Below, piece by piece: positions 6,882 through 16,593 of a stretch of DNA of 23,953 nt. The stretch lies in contig JANJXE010000089.1 of the NCBI GenBank assembly GCA_024709185.1, positions 1 through 23,953 on the forward strand. The letters are read 5' to 3'. Every line of letters starts with the position of its first letter. Within the stretch, counting starts at the first letter, position 1. The notes below the pieces were generated by a model that had not been told where the DNA came from, did not search any database, and worked only from the letters and a program-made list of their open reading frames with translations. Source of the DNA: Paludibacter sp. Lineage in GTDB: Bacteria > Bacteroidota > Bacteroidia > Bacteroidales > Paludibacteraceae. The translations under genes and the position numbers were made by a program.

Positions 6882-9068
6882 ATGACCACTCATTCGGAAT
6901 TAACAGCACAACTGAAAAAGTACTTCGGATTTGATAACTTCAAGGGAAACCAGGAAGCTATCATCCAGAATGTGCTGTCGCAGAACGATACCTTTGTATT
7001 AATGCCTACAGGAGGAGGTAAATCGTTGTGCTACCAGTTGCCTTCCCTGCTGATGGAAGGTACCGCCATAGTGATTTCGCCACTCATTGCTCTGATGAAA
7101 AATCAGGTAGATGCAATGCGGAATTTCGCCGAAGAGGATGGAATTGCTCATTTCATCAACTCATCACTTACAAGGCAGGCGATTGATGCAGTAAAGGCCG
7201 ATATCGTTTCCGGTAAGACAAAGCTGCTCTACGTGGCACCTGAGTCGCTCACCAAGGATGAGAACATTGAGTTTTTGAAGCAGATAAAAATATCGTTTTA
7301 TGCGGTGGATGAGGCACATTGTATTTCGGAATGGGGACACGACTTTCGTCCAGAATACCGCCGCATTCGCCCTATCATTAATGATATCGGTGCAGCTCCG
7401 CTGATAGCACTTACCGCTACTGCAACACCTAAGGTTCAGCACGATATACAGAAGAACCTCGGGATGCTGGGCGCTACGGTGTATAAATCGTCGTTTAACC
7501 GCGAAAATTTGTACTATGAGGTGCGAAACAAGTCGAACACGATCGATAAGGATATTATTAAGTACATACGTGCTCAGAATGGCAAGTCGGGTATTATTTA
7601 CTGTCTGAGCCGCAAAAAAGTGGAAGAGCTGGCCGAAACGCTCAAGGTGAACGGCATTTCGGTACTACCCTATCATGCCGGTATGGATTCGGCGGTACGT
7701 TCGCAAAATCAGGACATGTTCCTGATGGAGAAAGTGCAGATTATTGTGGCTACCATTGCTTTTGGAATGGGAATCGATAAGCCCGATGTACGCTTTGTGA
7801 TTCATTACGATATGCCCAAGAGCCTGGAAGGATATTACCAGGAAACCGGACGTGGCGGGCGCGATGGAGGTGAAGGTCAATGTATTGCGTACTATGCCTA
7901 CAAGGATCTGGATAAATTGCGTAATTTCATGCAGGGAAAACCTGTAGCAGAACAGGAAATCGGAAACCAGCTACTGCTGGAAACACAGGCCTATGCCGAA
8001 TCGTCGGTATGCCGGAGAAAATTATTATTACATTATTTTGGAGAAGAGTATAAACAAGACAATTGCGGGAGTTGCGATAACTGTATGAAACCGAAGAAGA
8101 CAATGGAAGGTCAGGAGTTACTGGTGGTGATACTGGAAACCATACTGGCAGTGAGAGAGAAATTCAAGGCAGAGCACATCGTGGATATATTAAAGGGACA
8201 GGCTACATCGGATGTGACCTCTTACCAGCACGATGAACTGGATAGTTTTGGCTCGGCACCCGATGAAGATGAGAAATTCCTGCAGGCGATTATCCGTCAG
8301 GCAATGATAGCCGGATTTATTTCGAAAGACATCGAAAACTACGGCCTGCTCAGGCTTACAACTGCCGGAAAGGCCTATCTGAAAAAACCGACTTCTTTCC
8401 CGGTGGTGAAGGACAACGATTTTGAAGAGGATGATGAAGAAACCAATGTTAAATCGGGAGGTGGCACCTGCGCTGCCGACGATGTATTGTTTTCCATCCT
8501 GAAAGACCTTCGAAAAAAGCTGTCGAAGAAGCTCGAAGTACCTCCATTTGTTATCTTCCAGGATCCGTCGCTGGAAGCTATGGCAACCACTTATCCTATT
8601 ACTATGGATGAGTTGCAAAATATCCCCGGTGTAGGTGCAGGTAAGGCCAAACGCTATGGTGAAGAATTCCTCAAGGTGATTAAAGAGCACGTTAAGGAAA
8701 ACGAGATTATCCGCCCCGAAGACTTACGGGTGCGCACCGTTGCAAAAAAATCGCAGCTGAAGGTTTCCATCATTCAGGCTATCGATCGAAAAATTGCCCT
8801 CGATGACATTGCCGACTCGAAAGGACTCGATATGGGTGAACTGCTCGACGAAATTGAAGCCATCGTATATTCGGGTACTAAAATCAACATCGATTACTTC
8901 CTCCGTGAAATCATGGAGCCCGATCATGTGGATGAGATTTTCGATTATTTCCGTACGGCTGAATCCGATAAAATTGAACCAGCCCTCCGTGAATTGGGCG
9001 AAGACGATTTCAGCGAGGTAGAAGTGCGACTTGTGCGTATCAAATTTCTTTCAGAAATTGGGAATTGA
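6882..9068 (+). CDS. recQ: ATP-dependent DNA helicase RecQ
   Basis: A 728-residue 3'-5' superfamily 2 helicase used in recombination and repair of stalled forks. Walker A TGGGKS is at 43-48, DEAH at 143-146 followed by the RecQ loop motif, motif VI QETGRGGRDG is near 320, and the zinc site uses C377, C395, C398 and C401. A winged helix follows, then HRDC at about 534-602 (VLFSILKDLRKKLSKK to GAGKAKRYG). A C-terminal extension of about 125 residues includes a helix-turn-helix-like part (LKVSIIQAIDRKIALDDIADSKGLD). Length matches Bacteroidales RecQ, which is longer than the 610-residue E. coli protein. Acidic EEDDEE at about 515-520 marks the linker before HRDC. The stop overlaps the next gene's start by 4 bp. 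Confidence 0.95.
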   Translation: MTTHSELTAQLKKYFGFDNFKGNQEAIIQNVLSQNDTFVLMPTGGGKSLCYQLPSLLMEGTAIVISPLIALMKNQVDAMRNFAEEDGIAHFINSSLTRQAIDAVKADIVSGKTKLLYVAPESLTKDENIEFLKQIKISFYAVDEAHCISEWGHDFRPEYRRIRPIINDIGAAPLIALTATATPKVQHDIQKNLGMLGATVYKSSFNRENLYYEVRNKSNTIDKDIIKYIRAQNGKSGIIYCLSRKKVEELAETLKVNGISVLPYHAGMDSAVRSQNQDMFLMEKVQIIVATIAFGMGIDKPDVRFVIHYDMPKSLEGYYQETGRGGRDGGEGQCIAYYAYKDLDKLRNFMQGKPVAEQEIGNQLLLETQAYAESSVCRRKLLLHYFGEEYKQDNCGSCDNCMKPKKTMEGQELLVVILETILAVREKFKAEHIVDILKGQATSDVTSYQHDELDSFGSAPDEDEKFLQAIIRQAMIAGFISKDIENYGLLRLTTAGKAYLKKPTSFPVVKDNDFEEDDEETNVKSGGGTCAADDVLFSILKDLRKKLSKKLEVPPFVIFQDPSLEAMATTYPITMDELQNIPGVGAGKAKRYGEEFLKVIKEHVKENEIIRPEDLRVRTVAKKSQLKVSIIQAIDRKIALDDIADSKGLDMGELLDEIEAIVYSGTKINIDYFLREIMEPDHVDEIFDYFRTAESDKIEPALRELGEDDFSEVEVRLVRIKFLSEIGN

Positions 9069-11458
9069 TACGGTTTGGCTGGATTATCGGATTTTTCTGT
9101 CTTAGCTTTTTTGGAATAGCCCAACAGAATGAGACCTACGAACGCATAGCCCAGCGTTTTGGAAGGCTGTGGAATACCGTTCCGCAGGAAAAAGTGTACC
9201 TTCATACCGATAAATACCTATACAGCGCAGGTGAAACCATTTGGCTGAAAGCGTATATGGTTCACGCTTCCAATCATCGCCCCCTGCAACAAAGTAAATT
9301 TGTGTACGTCGAGTTGCTCGACTCGGCCAGTATAGTGAAGCAACGCCTGAAAATCCAACGTACAAAGGCCTGTGCTTATGGAAGCATGAAACTTCCAGCC
9401 GATTATAAACCCGGCGAATATACATTGCGGGCCTACACCTACTGGATGCTGAATGCAGGCCGGGAATTTTTATTCCACAAAAAAATACGACTGGGCAACC
9501 TTATTGACACACGGCCCGAAGAACCGACGAAGGAAAAACAAAAACGAAAACCTGCACAGGTAAAAGACGATTTCGACCTTCAGTTTTTTCCTGAAAGCGG
9601 ACATTTACTCACCGGCGACTTTCAATCTATCGCTTTTAAAGCGGTAGGAAACGATGGTTTATCGTTATCCGTCTCGGGTGCAGTGTACAACCAACAAAAT
9701 GAAGAAGTAGCCACCTTCGTAACGGGTCACCGGGGAATGGGAAAGCTGATTCTTTCACCAAGGATAAACGAACGGTACTATGCCCTTGTAAGGGATGAAA
9801 ACGGCAGGGAGAAACAGGTTGATCTACCAACACCGGAAGCAGTAGGCGTTGCCTTACAACTGACCTACAACCGGGGCAAAATCAACCTGAAAATTACCAA
9901 TAACACTTCACTGCCTGCCGACTCGCTGTATCTGATGGTACATTCACGTGGCGAAGTACTGCTGTTAAGTCCGTTAAACAACTACACAGGCCAGTTGTCG
10001 GAACACCTGCTACCAGCTGGAATTATTTCATTTTCGATTCTGGATGCATCGGAACGGGTGTGGTGCGAACGAATCTATTTTAGTCGAACTTTCGCAGATC
10101 CCACCATCAACATGATCGCTGATCGCAGCGAGTACATCAGCCGCGAGCCGGTGCAGCTCAGTTTTCTGATTCAGAAACCCGACAGCACTCCGCTTCCGGC
10201 TAATTTCTCGCTTAGCGTAACCGATAGTTATCACGTTCAAAAAGATACACTAAACAACGACATCCGTTCGTATCTCCTGCTTAGCTCCGACCTGAAAGGA
10301 TATGTGGAAGCCCCACAGGAATACTTTGCCGACAACAGTCTGCAAACCCGTGAGAAAACCGATTTACTGATGCTTACTCAGGGATGGAGGCGATTCAATA
10401 CCGCTGACATTGTGAAAGGTAACTATCCAAAAAATGAATACTTTCTTGAAGCCGGACAGGCTTTAACGGGTAAGGTGCTGAATCTGTTTAATAAACCGGT
10501 GCGTAACTCCACCGTCGTTTCGATGAACCGGTACGACAACAAGGTGAAACTCACTACAACCGACAGTTTGGGAAGGTTTTACATCGACGGAATTGAATTC
10601 CCCGATAGCACTTCCATCACACTGAAGGCCACCACCCGAAGTAAGATTGCTGACGTGGAAATTGTTCCCGATAGCGACTTTTTCCCTACACCACCCAGCC
10701 ATTTACCTAAACAGCTGGTCAATAAGGAGTCGCTGAGTGATGAATACCTTCGCGTAAGTCGTGAAAAATACTACAACGATGGAGGCATGATGGTAATCAA
10801 TCTGGATGAAATCACTGTAAGTGCCTCTTCTGTCAAAAAAGAGGATGGCAGGGACTTCTATTATTCAGGTATGGCCGACAGTGAGATCAATGCCGAACGG
10901 CTGGCAAAATTTCCAACCATGCGCCTCATTGATGTGCTGGCAACTGTTCCGGGTGTAATGGTGTTTGGCGACAACATTCGTATTCGCGGGTCCATGGAAT
11001 CTCCTACCTTAATGATCGACGGAATGGAAGCAATTGATTCCAGTGAGATTATGTACCTGAATGCAGCTGATGTGGAGGAAGTCCAGGTGTTTAAAGGCTC
11101 ATCGGCAGCAATATTTGGTGTGCGCGGAGCCAATGGAGTTATCGCTATTACCCTGAAAAAAGGTATTACACCCAACCGGATATCTTCACCCAGTATTGCA
11201 CATATAAAACCACTCGGGTTTCATGTACCCGATGCATTTTATGTTCCCCGTTACGAGGTTGATAGCATTCGTCAGCAAAAGAAAGTGGACCTGCGAACTA
11301 CCATTTACTGGAATCCCGATGTGGAAACCGATGCCGATGGAAGAGCTGTAGTGACGTTTTATACAGCCGACAATCCAAACAACTACCGTGTTGAAATGGA
11401 GGGAATAGCTGCAGATGGAAGTATCTGCCGTTACCGGGGTGAACTGAAGCGTAGGTAA
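9065..11458 (+). CDS. Outer-membrane-type protein with MG2-like, carboxypeptidase-regulatory-like and TonB-plug domains, no barrel
   Basis: A 797-residue exported protein. Residues 1-19 are a signal peptide (IRFGWIIGFFCLSFFGIAQ). The N-terminal half has an MG2/macroglobulin-like region (about 40-145: VPQEKVYLHTDKYLYSAGET, then YKPGEYTLRAYTYWM) and further beta-rich segments. A carboxypeptidase-regulatory-like fold is at about 465-525 (LTGKVLNLFNKPV). A TonB-dependent-receptor plug is at about 605-700 (PTLMIDG, VEEVQVFKGSSAAIFG, RGANGVIAITLK). Only about 97 residues follow, so the 22-strand barrel of SusC-type transporters is absent; the tail WNPDVETDADGRAVVTFYTAD resembles alpha-2-macroglobulin-family segments. 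The start is TTG inside the recQ stop (TTGA overlap); no ATG precedes the signal peptide. Such barrel-less plug proteins recur in Bacteroidota and their role is not known to me. Confidence 0.85.
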   Translation: MIRFGWIIGFFCLSFFGIAQQNETYERIAQRFGRLWNTVPQEKVYLHTDKYLYSAGETIWLKAYMVHASNHRPLQQSKFVYVELLDSASIVKQRLKIQRTKACAYGSMKLPADYKPGEYTLRAYTYWMLNAGREFLFHKKIRLGNLIDTRPEEPTKEKQKRKPAQVKDDFDLQFFPESGHLLTGDFQSIAFKAVGNDGLSLSVSGAVYNQQNEEVATFVTGHRGMGKLILSPRINERYYALVRDENGREKQVDLPTPEAVGVALQLTYNRGKINLKITNNTSLPADSLYLMVHSRGEVLLLSPLNNYTGQLSEHLLPAGIISFSILDASERVWCERIYFSRTFADPTINMIADRSEYISREPVQLSFLIQKPDSTPLPANFSLSVTDSYHVQKDTLNNDIRSYLLLSSDLKGYVEAPQEYFADNSLQTREKTDLLMLTQGWRRFNTADIVKGNYPKNEYFLEAGQALTGKVLNLFNKPVRNSTVVSMNRYDNKVKLTTTDSLGRFYIDGIEFPDSTSITLKATTRSKIADVEIVPDSDFFPTPPSHLPKQLVNKESLSDEYLRVSREKYYNDGGMMVINLDEITVSASSVKKEDGRDFYYSGMADSEINAERLAKFPTMRLIDVLATVPGVMVFGDNIRIRGSMESPTLMIDGMEAIDSSEIMYLNAADVEEVQVFKGSSAAIFGVRGANGVIAITLKKGITPNRISSPSIAHIKPLGFHVPDAFYVPRYEVDSIRQQKKVDLRTTIYWNPDVETDADGRAVVTFYTADNPNNYRVEMEGIAADGSICRYRGELKRR

Positions 11459-11459
11459 T

Positions 11460-12368
11460 TCAGCGAAGATCTTCCTGCATCACCGCAGCTTTACGATTGG
11501 CCGGACGGGGTTTTACGGCACTTCCAGCCGACAAATCAATCGTGTCGGCTGGAAGGATAATTACCGGTACCGTATCAAGATTATTCCGCAGTGAATCCTG
11601 TAAAAACGGAATATACTCCCGTTGCAGACTGATGCTGTCGAGGTACACCCTGAACTTCCCTTTTACCTGTTTCGTTCCCAGCAATACACCTGAAAGCGAA
11701 TCGACCTGGAAATTACGATGGGCTTTGAACCGGAAATGATACCGCCTTAAAATACTGTCGTTTCTAGTCGGATAACTCAGCGTATCCACTTTTCCATCGG
11801 CATAATGAATGCGCAACGCAGCATATCCACCCGAGGATGAATCGGACGGTTCGCGTCGCAACCGAAACTTCAGGTGATACATATCCCGGGACATCAGTGC
11901 AACATTTTTTATCGAAAAAGGCAGTTTTGTGCGGGGTGAATCCGGCACAAATGTATACGACGTATAAAGTTGAAGTGGCAGTTCGTATTGAAAAGTTTGA
12001 AAACGGATGGAATCAGCCAGCACCCTTTCGTACTTGCCGGCAACTACATCGTCCTGTAATTTTTCCAGACTTCGGATCACACCTGCATAGATGCGTTCAA
12101 ACCGTTTAGGCTGTTTGGTGTAAAAAACCAGTGAGGAGTCGAACACCGCTTTTGTAATGCCATGCTTTGTAAATAAAGCATTGTAGTAATAGACCTCGAG
12201 ACGCTCATCATTGGAAAGCGCCGGATCGTTCATGATAATTCCCTCGAGAAGGTGCAGGTCGGTGAGAAACTTACGCATCTCACGCTGCGACATGCGCTCG
12301 TCGGTATCGACTCCACATGCCGAAAGGAATACGATGAGCACGATAGGCAACCAGTTACGCATTCGCAT
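11460..12368 (-). CDS. DUF4296-family lipoprotein
   Basis: A 302-residue predicted lipoprotein. The signal peptide ends in a lipobox LSAC with C18 as the lipidated residue. The DUF4296 region (about 25-115) is recognised by FLTDLHLLEGI, a Tyr-rich YYYNALFTKHGIT, FDSSLVFYTKQPKRFERIY and EKLQDDV. The remaining two thirds is beta-rich with no motif known to me (RIHYADGKVDTLSYP, GKFRVYLDSISLQRE). The function of DUF4296 proteins is unknown to me. The start overlaps the lspA 3' end by 14 bp; a second ATG two codons later would give an 8-bp overlap. The order lspA then DUF4296 lipoprotein is common in Bacteroidales by my recollection, which suggests an envelope role. It converges on the plug-protein gene with a 1-nt gap. 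Confidence 0.85.
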   Translation of the reverse strand: MRMRNWLPIVLIVFLSACGVDTDERMSQREMRKFLTDLHLLEGIIMNDPALSNDERLEVYYYNALFTKHGITKAVFDSSLVFYTKQPKRFERIYAGVIRSLEKLQDDVVAGKYERVLADSIRFQTFQYELPLQLYTSYTFVPDSPRTKLPFSIKNVALMSRDMYHLKFRLRREPSDSSSGGYAALRIHYADGKVDTLSYPTRNDSILRRYHFRFKAHRNFQVDSLSGVLLGTKQVKGKFRVYLDSISLQREYIPFLQDSLRNNLDTVPVIILPADTIDLSAGSAVKPRPANRKAAVMQEDLR

Positions 12369-12957
12369 TCTCTTTATCCTTTTTCGATTCCAGATGCTCG
12401 TTCAGGTCTTTCCTGAAAAACAGCAGAATAATGGCAGCTGACACACTGATGGCCGAATCGGCGATATTAAACACCGGACTGAAGAACACGGTTTCACCGG
12501 CGCTGTTTACGATTATCGGAAAATAAAGCATATCCACCACTTTCCCATAGAAAAGAGGAGCATAACCACCGCCATCAGGGAATAAGGTAGCCACCTGACC
12601 GTAGCTTTCATTAAAAATCACTCCGTAGAAAACCGAATCGAAGATATTTCCTGCAGCACCGGCCAGCAAGAGCGACACCGATAATACAAAGCCGGTTCGT
12701 GCCTGTTTGCGAATCAACTGGTATAAAAAAAAGCTCAATCCAGCTACCGCCACAATGCGAAACAGGGTCAGAAAAAGCTTTCCGATAAATTCCATTCCGA
12801 AAGCCATGCCATTGTTTTCGATAAAGTAAATCTGAAACCAGCTGAATACCTCGACGGACTCACCCAGGCGAAAATTCAGCTTTATATAGAACTTACTCAA
12901 CTGATCGACGAGCAAAACAATGAATATCAGTAAGATTGATTTTTTTGTAACCGACAT
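12355..12957 (-). CDS. lspA: Lipoprotein signal peptidase (signal peptidase II)
   Basis: A 200-residue inner-membrane aspartic protease that removes signal peptides from prolipoproteins after diacylglyceryl transfer. Four transmembrane helices are visible. The two catalytic aspartates are D107 in GAAGNIFDSVFYG and D167 in PVFNIADSAIS, each with its conserved Asn (N104, N164). VDQLSKFYIK near the N-terminus is the first family motif. The protein is longer than the E. coli enzyme (164) because of a Gly/Tyr-rich insert between the aspartates (about 115-150, including GGGYAPLFYGKVVDML), usual for Bacteroidota. The C-terminal tail is charged. It lies downstream of the dksA-like gene and overlaps the lipoprotein gene, which is itself a likely substrate. 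Confidence 0.95.
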   Translation of the reverse strand: MSVTKKSILLIFIVLLVDQLSKFYIKLNFRLGESVEVFSWFQIYFIENNGMAFGMEFIGKLFLTLFRIVAVAGLSFFLYQLIRKQARTGFVLSVSLLLAGAAGNIFDSVFYGVIFNESYGQVATLFPDGGGYAPLFYGKVVDMLYFPIIVNSAGETVFFSPVFNIADSAISVSAAIILLFFRKDLNEHLESKKDKENANA

Positions 12958-12979
12958 AACTGTGCATTAAACAACAAAA

Positions 12980-13011
12980 CGGCAAAAGATACCAAAGCGA
13001 TCCTTTTGCCG
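12980..13011 (-). terminator. Hairpin between the dksA-like gene and lspA
   Basis: CGGCAAAAG (12980-12988) and CTTTTGCCG (13003-13011) form a perfect 9-bp stem around a 14-nt loop. On the minus strand it is followed by TTTTGTTGTTT, a weak U-rich tract. It could end or attenuate transcription after the dksA-like gene. lspA starts only 22 nt further, so some readthrough would be expected if the two form one operon. Confidence 0.5.
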
Positions 13012-13035
13012 GTTTGCCGGGTAAATAAATGTACT

Positions 13036-13413
13036 TTATTTTTTCAGGTTCTTAGCCTCGATACTCAGGGTCGCATGAGGAACCGCCCGCAGGCGTTCCT
13101 TCGGGATAAGCTTTCCTGTTTCGCGGCACACACCGTACGTTTTATTTTCAATACGAACCAGCGCAGCCTGCAGGTGCTGAATGAATTTCATCTGCCGTTG
13201 TGCAAGGCGTCCTGATTCTTCCTTGGTGAGGGTCGATGCTCCTTCTTCCAATACCTTGAAAGTAGGGGAAGTATCCATCACATCATTGCCGTCGAGATTG
13301 GTCAGGCCGTTTCTCAACATCTCGTAATCCTTCTGAGCTTTCTCCAGTTTTTCGTTGATAATCTGGCGGAATTCATCCAACTCAGCATCCGAATATCTTG
13401 TTCTTTCTTCCAT
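13036..13413 (-). CDS. TraR/DksA family transcriptional regulator
   Basis: A 125-residue protein of the DksA/TraR family, which enters the RNA polymerase secondary channel and, in enteric bacteria, works with ppGpp. A coiled-coil N-terminal half (about 8-90: ELDEFRQIINEKLEKAQKDY, then RQMKFIQHLQAALVRIENKT) leads to the C4 zinc-finger region YGVCRETGKLIPKERLRAVP. Only one of the four zinc cysteines remains (GVC); the others are replaced (ETG, and SIEA at the second knuckle). This loss is the usual state of the Bacteroidota form as I recall it, so the fold is probably kept without zinc. Acidic residues DxxD at the coiled-coil tip are not clearly preserved. It has its own promoter and sits upstream of lspA. 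Confidence 0.88.
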   Translation of the reverse strand: MEERTRYSDAELDEFRQIINEKLEKAQKDYEMLRNGLTNLDGNDVMDTSPTFKVLEEGASTLTKEESGRLAQRQMKFIQHLQAALVRIENKTYGVCRETGKLIPKERLRAVPHATLSIEAKNLKK

Positions 13414-13425
13414 AACCCCTGCTTT

Positions 13426-13471
13426 AATGATTAATTAGTAATGATTAATGATTAACGATAAACTGATTAAT
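13426..13471. repeat. Clustered AATGATTAA repeats in the dksA-like leader
   Basis: AATGATTAA occurs at 13426-13434, 13440-13448 and 13447-13455, and the related TGATTAAT at 13464-13471, inside an almost GC-free stretch. On the minus strand these read TTAATCATT and lie between the putative -7 box and the start codon of the dksA-like gene, so they would be in its 5' leader. They may be a binding site, an AU-rich translation enhancer or simple low complexity. Confidence 0.6.
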
Positions 13472-13493
13472 AATTAACCGTTGAAAATTGCTG

Positions 13494-13524
13494 CGAATAT
13501 ACGATTTTAGTTTCAGTTTGACAA
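13494..13524 (-). promoter_or_regulatory. Probable promoter of the dksA-like gene
   Basis: On the minus strand TTG (13524-13522) is followed after 20 nt by TATATTCG (13501-13494), one mismatch from TAnnTTTG. The spacing fits. It lies in the 116-nt gap after metF and about 80 nt before the ATG, so the dksA-like gene has an unusually long leader compared with its neighbours. Confidence 0.5.
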
Positions 13525-13529
13525 TAGTA

Positions 13530-14477
13530 CTAAAAAACAGCTTTAGCTACTTTTTTTACACTTTGGGTAGCCATCATGGTGTAAAAATGAATACTTTGAA
13601 CATCATGTGCAATCAAATCCTTTACCTGTGCAGTACACCACTCAACGCCTACTTCGGCAGCCTGCTCATCGGTCGTGCATTTACGCAGTTCCGATGCAAA
13701 TGCTTCAGGTATGTCGGCATGAAAAATTTTTGGCAACACCGTCAATTGATTCATCAGGGTGATGGGTTTGATACCCGGAATCACAGGTACATCCACACCT
13801 TCAGCACGCAGTCGGGTTACAAAATCGAAATACTTCTGATTATCGAAAAACATCTGCGTCACCAGGTATTCGGCACCCGCTTTTACCTTTTGAACCGCAT
13901 ACTGGATATCCGAATCGAGATTCGGTGCCTCTTCGTGCTTTTCGGGATAACAGGCCATTCCGTACGAGAAAGGCTGAACAGCAGAGCGCAATTGAGTTCC
14001 ATCCAGAAAATAACCTTTGTTAAACTGATTTACCTGAATCTGTAAATCCGTAGCATGTGCATGACCTGTCGGAATAAATGATTTATCGTGGCGGGCTTTA
14101 TCGCCTCGTAAAAGAAGCAAATCGGTAATTCCCAAAAACTGAAGATCAATCAGTAAATACTCAGTTTCCTCTGGTGTAAAACCGCTACAAAGAATATGTG
14201 GCACCACAGGAATATGGTATTTATTCTGGACAGCAGCTGCCACAGCCACAGTACCCGGACGATGGCGCTCGGCCACACGCTCAAACATTCCGCCGGGCAG
14301 TTCGCGGTACACCATCTCGCTGCGGTGTGTGGTTATATTGATATACTTTGGGTCAAATTCACGCAGGGCATCGATGGTTCGATACACCGATTCGATACCA
14401 TTTCCTTTCAACGGCGGAAGCAATTCAAACGAAAATGCAGTCGAGCCTGCCGTCGCAATTCTTTGTACAATACTCAT
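13530..14477 (-). CDS. metF: Methylenetetrahydrofolate reductase
   Basis: A 315-residue flavoprotein that reduces 5,10-methylene-THF to 5-methyl-THF for methionine synthesis. The single TIM-barrel domain shows the N-terminal catalytic glutamate in FSFELLPP, the motif INITTHRSE near 50, HILCSGFTPEET, the dinucleotide/FAD-contact LLLRGDKA, GMACYPEKHEEAP and QMFFDN. Length is as expected for bacterial MetF (about 300-320). A TACTTTTG box lies about 27 nt upstream, leaving a leader of about 20 nt, too short to hold a SAM riboswitch. It is divergent from gyrB. It leads a minus-strand set with dksA-like, lspA and the lipoprotein, but the dksA-like promoter suggests partial independence. Confidence 0.95.
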   Translation of the reverse strand: MSIVQRIATAGSTAFSFELLPPLKGNGIESVYRTIDALREFDPKYINITTHRSEMVYRELPGGMFERVAERHRPGTVAVAAAVQNKYHIPVVPHILCSGFTPEETEYLLIDLQFLGITDLLLLRGDKARHDKSFIPTGHAHATDLQIQVNQFNKGYFLDGTQLRSAVQPFSYGMACYPEKHEEAPNLDSDIQYAVQKVKAGAEYLVTQMFFDNQKYFDFVTRLRAEGVDVPVIPGIKPITLMNQLTVLPKIFHADIPEAFASELRKCTTDEQAAEVGVEWCTAQVKDLIAHDVQSIHFYTMMATQSVKKVAKAVF

Positions 14478-14503
14478 TTTAACAACAATCGAATTAAAGT
14501 GTG

Positions 14504-14511
14504 CAAAAGTA
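14504..14511 (-). promoter_or_regulatory. Probable -7 box of metF
   Basis: On the minus strand this is TACTTTTG, an exact TAnnTTTG match, 27 nt before the metF ATG. Just upstream (14512-14524) CGAATAATATTCG is a small inverted repeat with 5-bp arms. No TTG -33 is evident. Confidence 0.5.
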
Positions 14512-14532
14512 CGAATAATATTCGAAATAGAT

Positions 14533-14575
14533 ATCCCGAAAATATTGCCCGAACGGGATTTTTGTGCTATATTTG
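14533..14575 (+). promoter_or_regulatory. gyrB promoter with overlapping CCCGAA/CGGG repeats
   Basis: TTG (14545-14547), 20 nt, then TATATTTG (14568-14575) fits the Bacteroidota promoter pattern; the gyrB ATG is 53 nt further on. The promoter is overlaid by repeats: CCCGAA at 14535-14540 and 14548-14553, and ATCCCG (14533-14538) facing CGGGAT (14554-14559). These GC-rich words stand out in AT-rich DNA and straddle the -33 element, where an operator could act. Confidence 0.6.
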
Positions 14576-14613
14576 TGTGTTTTTTTGGATAGCACTAAAG
14601 TAGTTAAAAATAA

Positions 14614-16587
<1,974 letters not shown>

Positions 16588-16593
16588 CAACTC

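Noticed and set aside
13426..13471. CRISPR-like array
   Set aside because: The repeated unit is only 8-9 bp, partly overlapping, AT-only and without unique spacers.
13488..14045. Plus-strand 185-codon open frame inside metF
   Set aside because: It is antisense to a well-conserved metF frame with intact motifs. The translated product looks like shadow sequence with no domain and no promoter.
14478..14510. SAM riboswitch before metF
   Set aside because: The putative -7 box leaves a leader of only about 20 nt, too short for any known SAM-binding fold.
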